A DNA stretch of 64,000 bases from Rhodovibrionaceae bacterium (lineage in GTDB: Bacteria > Pseudomonadota > Alphaproteobacteria > Kiloniellales > DSM-21159), in assembly GCA_028279885.1 (NCBI GenBank), contig JANQMX010000064.1, forward strand, positions 117,695 to 181,694. Reading direction: 5' to 3'. Below are positions 63,528-64,000 of this stretch, piece after piece (positions within the stretch are counted from its first letter, which is position 1; every line of letters begins with the position of its first letter). The translations under genes and the position numbers were made by a program. Below the pieces are notes generated by a model that did no database searches, was not told the DNA's origin, and was given only the letters and a program-made list of their open reading frames with translations.

Positions 63528-63601
63528 GCGGGTGTAGCTCAATGGTAGAGCCCCAGCCTTCCAAGCTGGTTGTGTGGGTTCGATTCCCATCACCCGCTCC
63601 A
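63528..63601 (+). tRNA. tRNA-Gly (TCC)
   Basis: A 74-nt tRNA with encoded CCA. Acceptor GCGGGTG pairs with CACCCGC, and the anticodon loop is CTTCCAA, giving TCC. Discriminator T. It precedes tuf, as in the tRNA-Tyr/tRNA-Gly/tufB arrangement of many Proteobacteria. Confidence 0.96.
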
Positions 63602-63718
63602 GTTGCAGAAGGGGCTGCCCGGACGGAGTTGCCGGGGCGGCCCATTTTGGCGTGTGGGCTTGCTGGTCATCAGCGTGCCTTGATTACGGGGTAGTTGTGG
63701 AGATCGGGTAAAGAGGCG

Positions 63719-64000
63719 ATGGCGAAGGCGAAGTTTGAGCGGACGAAGCCGCACTGCAACATTGGAACGATTGGTCATGTCGATCACGGCAAGACGACGT
63801 TGACGGCTGCGATCACGAAGGTCCTTGCGGAAGCTGGCGGGGCTGAGTTTGCGGCCTACGACGAGATCGACAAGGCGCCTGAGGAGAAGGCGCGCGGTAT
63901 CACGATTTCGACGGCGCACGTGGAGTACGAGACGGACAACCGTCACTATGCGCACGTGGATTGCCCTGGCCACGCGGACTACGTGAAGAACATGATCACG
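63719..64000 (+). CDS. tuf: Elongation factor Tu, N-terminal part
   Basis: The first 94 codons of EF-Tu, which delivers aminoacyl-tRNA to the ribosome. The N terminus [27 protein letters not shown] contains the P-loop [22 protein letters not shown] closes the window. The frame runs off the end. An AAAGAGG ribosome site precedes the ATG. The tRNA-Gly gene lies 118 nt upstream, and the tRNA-to-tuf spacing suggests joint transcription. Confidence 0.98.
   Translation, partial: MAKAKFERTKPHCNIGTIGHVDHGKTTLTAAITKVLAEAGGAEFAAYDEIDKAPEEKARGITISTAHVEYETDNRHYAHVDCPGHADYVKNMIT

Noticed and set aside
1..64000. CRISPR array, prophage or integron
   Set aside because: No regularly spaced repeats, integrase, or phage structural genes were seen; the repeats found are dispersed or tRNA-linked.

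Overview
The window looks like about 64 kb of chromosome from a high-GC alphaproteobacterium, probably a Rhodospirillales or Kiloniellales relative. The evidence is an Azospirillum-type che operon (cheA-W-Y-B-R) with a receiver-tailed CheA, and the conserved alphaproteobacterial block murA-DUF2948-hisG-hisD-UPF0262-phosphatase-infA-maf-rng-yacG. The tRNAs (genomically encoded CCA) and the tRNA-Tyr/tRNA-Gly/tuf junction fit too. Species cannot be fixed from sequence alone. I see no rRNA, phage or CRISPR array.

Layout. 1-6.3 kb: the 3' part of putA, leucine-type dehydrogenase, iron-dependent alcohol dehydrogenase and an orphan FbpB-like iron permease. 6.6-12.2 kb: the chemotaxis operon. 12.2-22.2 kb: a PAS_5 protein, CHASE2 adenylate cyclase, a large hydrolase-like protein, a Gfo/Idh oxidoreductase, an exported unknown, PHA synthase, a VOC protein and an exported CMD-family protein. 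22.3-31 kb: tRNA-Phe and the minus-strand housekeeping block from a HtrA-like protease up to murA. 31.2-35.8 kb: tRNA-Thr(GGT), a TIM-barrel/methylglyoxal-synthase-like fusion, an AT-rich gene-free island, then a periplasmic binding protein next to a chemoreceptor. 35.8-39.4 kb: MFS transporter, exported sulfurtransferase, methyltransferase and a small protein. 39.7-46.4 kb: an accessory locus with DUF5132 and HMA2-like small proteins facing a divergent MetK paralogue that is overlapped by a P2-type cation ATPase, followed by a universal stress protein and an exported cytochrome c. 46.4-52.9 kb: a beta-hydroxyacid dehydrogenase, a MITE-like element, a thioesterase, a regulator divergent from a desaturase, a GFA protein, a PhnD-like protein and an amidase. 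53-55.7 kb: tRNA-Thr(TGT), a zinc-ligand-poor MDR enzyme and a 2OG-Fe oxygenase. 55.7-61.7 kb: DsbA-like protein, N-carbamoylputrescine amidase, putrescine-type transaminase, glutamine-synthetase-like ligase and alanine dehydrogenase, which together suggest a polyamine/amine nitrogen salvage module. 61.8-64 kb: an EF-hand protein with terminator, rlmB, tRNA-Tyr, tRNA-Gly and the start of tuf.

The most unusual content is the SAM-synthetase paralogue with altered active-site positions, coupled by a 4-nt overlap to a cation ATPase with an N-terminal HMA-like region. Next are the TIM-barrel/MGS-like fusion, the binding-protein/chemoreceptor pair in an AT-rich setting, a 279-bp inverted-repeat element ending exactly on a gene's stop codon, and hairpin repeats immediately after tRNA 3' ends.
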